From positions 1,105,349 to 1,169,348 of the forward strand of contig VXBM01000023.1 of NCBI GenBank assembly GCA_013400155.1: a DNA stretch of 64,000 bases, given 5' to 3'. Below the pieces are notes generated by a model. The model ran no database searches, was not told the DNA's origin, and worked only from the letters and a program-made list of their open reading frames with translations. The stretch is from Helopsaltes ochotensis. Taxonomy: Eukaryota > Chordata > Aves > Passeriformes > Locustellidae. Shown here one piece after another: positions 61,056 to 64,000 of this stretch; within the stretch, counting starts at the first letter, position 1, and the number at the start of each line of letters is the position of its first letter. Made by a program: the position numbers and the translations under genes.

Positions 61056-61589
61056 GTGCTACAGAGTCCTCCACCTTTCCCCTTCCCAACCCTCATCTCT
61101 CCTGCAGCATTCAGAGTCATCCTGGCTTTGCCCTTGCCTTTAAGGTGCTCCATGATGTTCCTTTTCTTGTTATTTCTACTCCTTCTCAGTAGGCATAGTG
61201 AGGGAAATGTTGCAGTAAAGCTTCCATATATGAGTGGAAGGAGGGAGAGGAGGAAGAGATCAAACTTCAGAGATCCTGGAGACATTCTTGGACGGGTTGC
61301 TGAGAAGAAAATGAACAGGAGAGAGGTGATAGAAATGTCAGGCCACAAGCTGAAGAGATCACCGGGGCGCAGAGATAGTTGCATCATCCCAGGAAAGAAT
61401 GAAATGACAGACTGCACCAGCGTACAGCATGAAAACATTGGCACAGAGATAATGAATGTTCGTGCAACTGGACCTTGGCCTCACACGGTTCTTCAATCGC
61501 TTCTTGCCTGGTGCCGTGCTTTATATGATTTGCTCTCTTTGAACACAGCAGCTGTCCCAGAGACTGTCTACCTCTTAACAGAGCTGTGA
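61056..61589 (+). other. Open frame of 177 codons, coding status unknown
   Basis: The frame is open from before 61056 to the stop after 61589. An internal Met pair at about 61153 is followed by a strongly hydrophobic Phe/Leu segment and then a basic stretch, 'GRRERRKRSNF', which resembles a signal peptide followed by a furin-like site. The DNA behind the hydrophobic segment is a pyrimidine-rich run ending in CAG (AG at 61188-61189), exactly what a splice acceptor looks like. The peptide resemblance may therefore be an artefact of a polypyrimidine tract. I know no homologue. Alternatives are an exon beginning at 61190, or non-coding sequence. Confidence 0.2.
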
Positions 61590-61849
61590 AATATAGGTGA
61601 TGGAGTGTGCATAAATATTTCAGAGACAGGACTCATTTGACAAGTGGGGTCTTGAGAAGTGACCGGAGACACTGACTCCCAGACGGAAAGATGGGACAAA
61701 TATGTTCTGTGGAAACAGTCGGGGGGGAGGAAAGGCATCCTTCATCTTTGCTTTCTGACAAGCAGAATCACTACAGGCTATGGTTTCCCCATAACAAGTA
61801 GCTTGCTTAGCAAGTGTGCATGGGAGTGCTGTCTTGCTGTCACCCATTG

Positions 61850-62240
61850 GAAACTCCATAATTATGAATGCTGTGATTTATTAGGCCTCAAGCAATAATT
61901 ATTAATTACCTTATTTAGCAAATGCAGTTATGTTCTTGGGTTTTGGCAGTATTTTTTCCTACTCAGAATATAGTTTGGCAGTTTACTTTGAAATTCATCT
62001 TTCATAAGCATTTGTGCCAGTGAAACATGAGCATGTGCATTGAATACTAACGCAAAAAAGGGGTGTGAAGCATACATGTTTTGGAATTTTTTTTTACTCA
62101 TTAGCCAGATACATAATTCATATTCATTCAAACACCGAGGCACTATTCCATAATTTAATGAGAATCCCTGCAAAAAAATAATGGAAAGGCTACAAAATGC
62201 CACATAAATATCCTTATTTCAAAATTATGCATAGAAAAGA
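61850..62240. promoter_or_regulatory. A+T-rich block with homeodomain/POU-like motifs
   Basis: About 1 kb upstream of the terminal CpG island, two strips (61857-61930 and 62095-62240) are dense in TAATTA, TTATTAATTA, ATTAGC, TAATTTAATGA and ATTATGCATA motifs. The position and composition suggest a promoter-proximal enhancer. Only conservation or chromatin data could confirm it. Confidence 0.3.
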
Positions 62241-63003
62241 ACAAGACTCATGTCTCCACGGTTTTATTTTATCACCATGAAGCTTCCTGGATCTGCAACC
62301 ATCTCTTCATCTCATTTTTCCTAGGGTTGCCTTCAGCTTGCTTTGTGGAGATGTAGACAATTTTACTTTGTCTCATTATCATCCGTTCTTGCTTCTCCTC
62401 ATGCCCTGGCAAAGGAGTTGATTCACCTGTCCTCTTGGTGCTGGCTGCCTCCTTCTACCTATGCACCCTTTATTAACGTTGCAACCACTCACTGCAGAAA
62501 GGATTAAATCCTTCTCAGATAAGGGTTTATTGTATTAAAGATTAAATTTGCTCACATCAGGGGCTTTCACAGGTGCCCTGCTCTTTGCCATCAGCTAAGG
62601 AAGAAGCATCTTAAGAGTGTCAAAACCACAGTTTCTTGGCAAATTTTCCCTTAGTTATAGCAAAAAGAAACACAAAGGAAAAGAAATCCTAAACGACCAC
62701 AAAAACAAACGAGGCAGTTTTATACTGGTGGTATCCTGATAAGTGACGGAGTAGAGTCCCGTGGGAAATTGCCTGCCATGACTCCCACAGGCATGGATGC
62801 CAGGCACTGGGGGGACGCTGGGCTCTGGGGCGATGCTGTCCTGTCTGAATCGCTGCTCTCTTCCTGATGCACGCTATTGCTTTTCTCTCTCTGACTGAGC
62901 ACCGCTTACAACAGGAATAACTACTTGCTAATTAGGGGCTATATCTATTAATTGCTTATTTGTTAGAGCATGACTGAGCAGCCAGCCGCTCTTTGGGCCA
63001 TAT
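62241..63003. other. Upstream flank of the CpG island, no gene seen
   Basis: Unique sequence. G+C rises at 62740-62870, and a TAATTAGG / ATTAATTGC pair lies at 62928-62954. No repeat is recognised. Confidence 0.45.
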
Positions 63004-63060
63004 CTTTTTTTATTATTATTACATTTTTTAATTACTTTTTATTATTATTATTACATTTTT
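63004..63060. repeat. (TTA)n repeat, imperfectly duplicated
   Basis: Two nearly identical runs, each of the form 'tttttattattattacattttt', are separated by 'taattac'. This A+T-rich repeat sits immediately at the edge of the CpG island. Confidence 0.85.
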
Positions 63061-63069
63061 ATCCAGGGA

Positions 63070-64000
63070 GTGACTTGCTCCCATGACAACTCCGTGCCTG
63101 CCGGGTCCCGCACCCCTGGCCAGCTGCCGCGGGAGCGGGCGTGGATGCGGGGCCGGGAGCTCCCGGGGCAGCGCCGCGGCCGAGGCGGGGGTCGCGCAGG
63201 GGACAGTCCCGAGGAAGAGCCGGGGAGGAGCCGCTGTCGCTGAGGGACACCCCGGGAGCCCCGGCTAGGCCAGCGCGGGGCAGAGGCGAGCCGGAGCCCG
63301 GCTCCCGGGAGCAGGACGCGCCGCTAAGGCTAAGAGGGGTTTCCACGGCGCTGGCTCCGCTTTACGGTCCGGCTCAGTGCTACGGACCCGGGGTAGGTCA
63401 GCTCGGGGGCGAGCAGGTCTAGGCTTCCCAGAAGCAGCGTTTTGTCTCCTCAGCAAAGCAGGCGCAGGCAGGGATGGCGAAGCAGGGCCCCGCGTAGCCC
63501 CCGCTGCCGGAGGTGATGCTCGGGACTCGCGCAGCATCCTCTTCCTCCTCCCGGCCTCTCGCCCGGGCCCTCCGCGGTGGTGGGGGGCACGGGGAGCGGG
63601 GCATGCACGGTGTAGGAGCATCACCCCGGCCCGGGCCGGCAGTCCGGCGAGTACCGCGGCCCCCGCAGCGGGCACAGCACCCCCGCCCCGCGGGAGCGCC
63701 GCGCCCCAGCAGCATGCACAAGGCAGCCCCGCCAGCCTGCAACCTACCTGGGGGACCCAAAAAAACTTTGCTGGCACCAGCACGGGAGACAGCCCGCAAA
63801 CCTGCGCTGTCCCCCATCCCTTGGCATCGCAAGTCCCAGCCGGGAGAAGCCGACCTTGCCGCGAGGGTCCTGAGGATGAGAATACCCCGGACTGCCAACC
63901 GCTCTCCCGCCCGAAGCAAGTCCCTCTTTCTCCCACCCCTGCGGTCTTGTCTGTAATTGGGCCGGGGCGCGGCGTGGGGAGGCTCGCAGAATTGGGCAGG
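63070..64000. promoter_or_regulatory. CpG island, probable promoter and 5' exon of a flanking gene
   Basis: The last 930 bases are G+C-rich with dense CpG, a sharp change from the A+T-rich flank. A GC box (CCCCCGCCCCG, 63680-63690) and two inverted CCAAT boxes (ATTGG at 63956-63960 and 63991-63995, start to start 35 bases apart) sit in or near the island's distal half. Another GC-rich box lies between the CCAAT boxes (63961-63980). There is no TATA box. A possible donor, GGGTAGGT, lies near 63391. Long open frames occur on both strands (63265-63936 minus, 63513-63956 plus), but frames in such DNA are expected by chance and neither product is recognisable. The direction of transcription and the gene are not determinable here. 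Confidence 0.75.

Noticed and set aside
63265..63936. 223-codon minus-strand frame and other long frames in the terminal island
   Set aside because: G+C-rich DNA has few stops, several frames are open at once, and the products are Ala/Gly/Pro/Arg-rich with no known motif.
1..64000. CRISPR arrays, prophage, integrons, operons, rRNA and tRNA genes
   Set aside because: None is present. The sequence is eukaryotic, with CR1, L3-like and MIR relics, CpG depletion and CpG islands.

Overview
The window looks like non-coding DNA from a bird, or at least a sauropsid. There is no complete protein-coding gene, rRNA or tRNA that I can recognise. The main clue to the host is a set of CR1 LINE 3' ends carrying the usual landmarks (bipartite 'gcccaggga..', 'ggttgga..', terminal 'attctgtga'). 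Transposon density is low and there are no Alu-, B1- or L1-like repeats. Older layers are also present: L3-like CR1 relics and MIR-type SINE fragments, as expected in an amniote. Base composition is A+T-rich and CpG-poor except at two islands. I cannot name the species, chromosome or nearest gene.

Layout. 1-35.5 kb is mostly unique, undistinguished sequence. It contains an A-tract with an N (904-1017), CR1 pieces at 6226-6425 (minus), 28385-28800 (plus) and 32165-32432 (plus), and an L3-like relic at 9685-10500 (minus). It also holds an exon-like block on the minus strand at 11141-11278, a minus-strand poly(A)-signal arrangement at 14455-14479, and an A+T-rich block with an RFX X-box near 22.1 kb. 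A short CpG island lies at 35.56-35.97 kb and contains an ATG-to-splice-donor open frame. From 36 to 56 kb are MIR fragments, another young CR1 end (39715-39892), a T-tract (41268-41325), a 1.3-kb L3-like relic (41580-42890) and an L3-like 3' end (45529-45720). The same stretch has a homopyrimidine tract and a G-quadruplex-prone C-tract. At 56.5 kb there is a signal-peptide-like mini-exon candidate, and at 59.7 kb a second long A-tract. The last kilobase (63.07-64.0 kb) is a strong CpG island with a GC box and two inverted CCAAT boxes. It is very likely the promoter of a gene lying mainly outside the window, or reading back into it on the minus strand.

Interpretation. The simplest reading is an intergenic or large-intron region flanking a CpG-island gene, sprinkled with probable enhancers. 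The exon-like blocks are hypotheses built from splice-site and frame logic only, with no homology support. I found no convincing novel biological system. The most testable leads are the minus-strand 138-nt symmetric exon, the internal CpG island with its 62-codon open first exon, and the X-box block.
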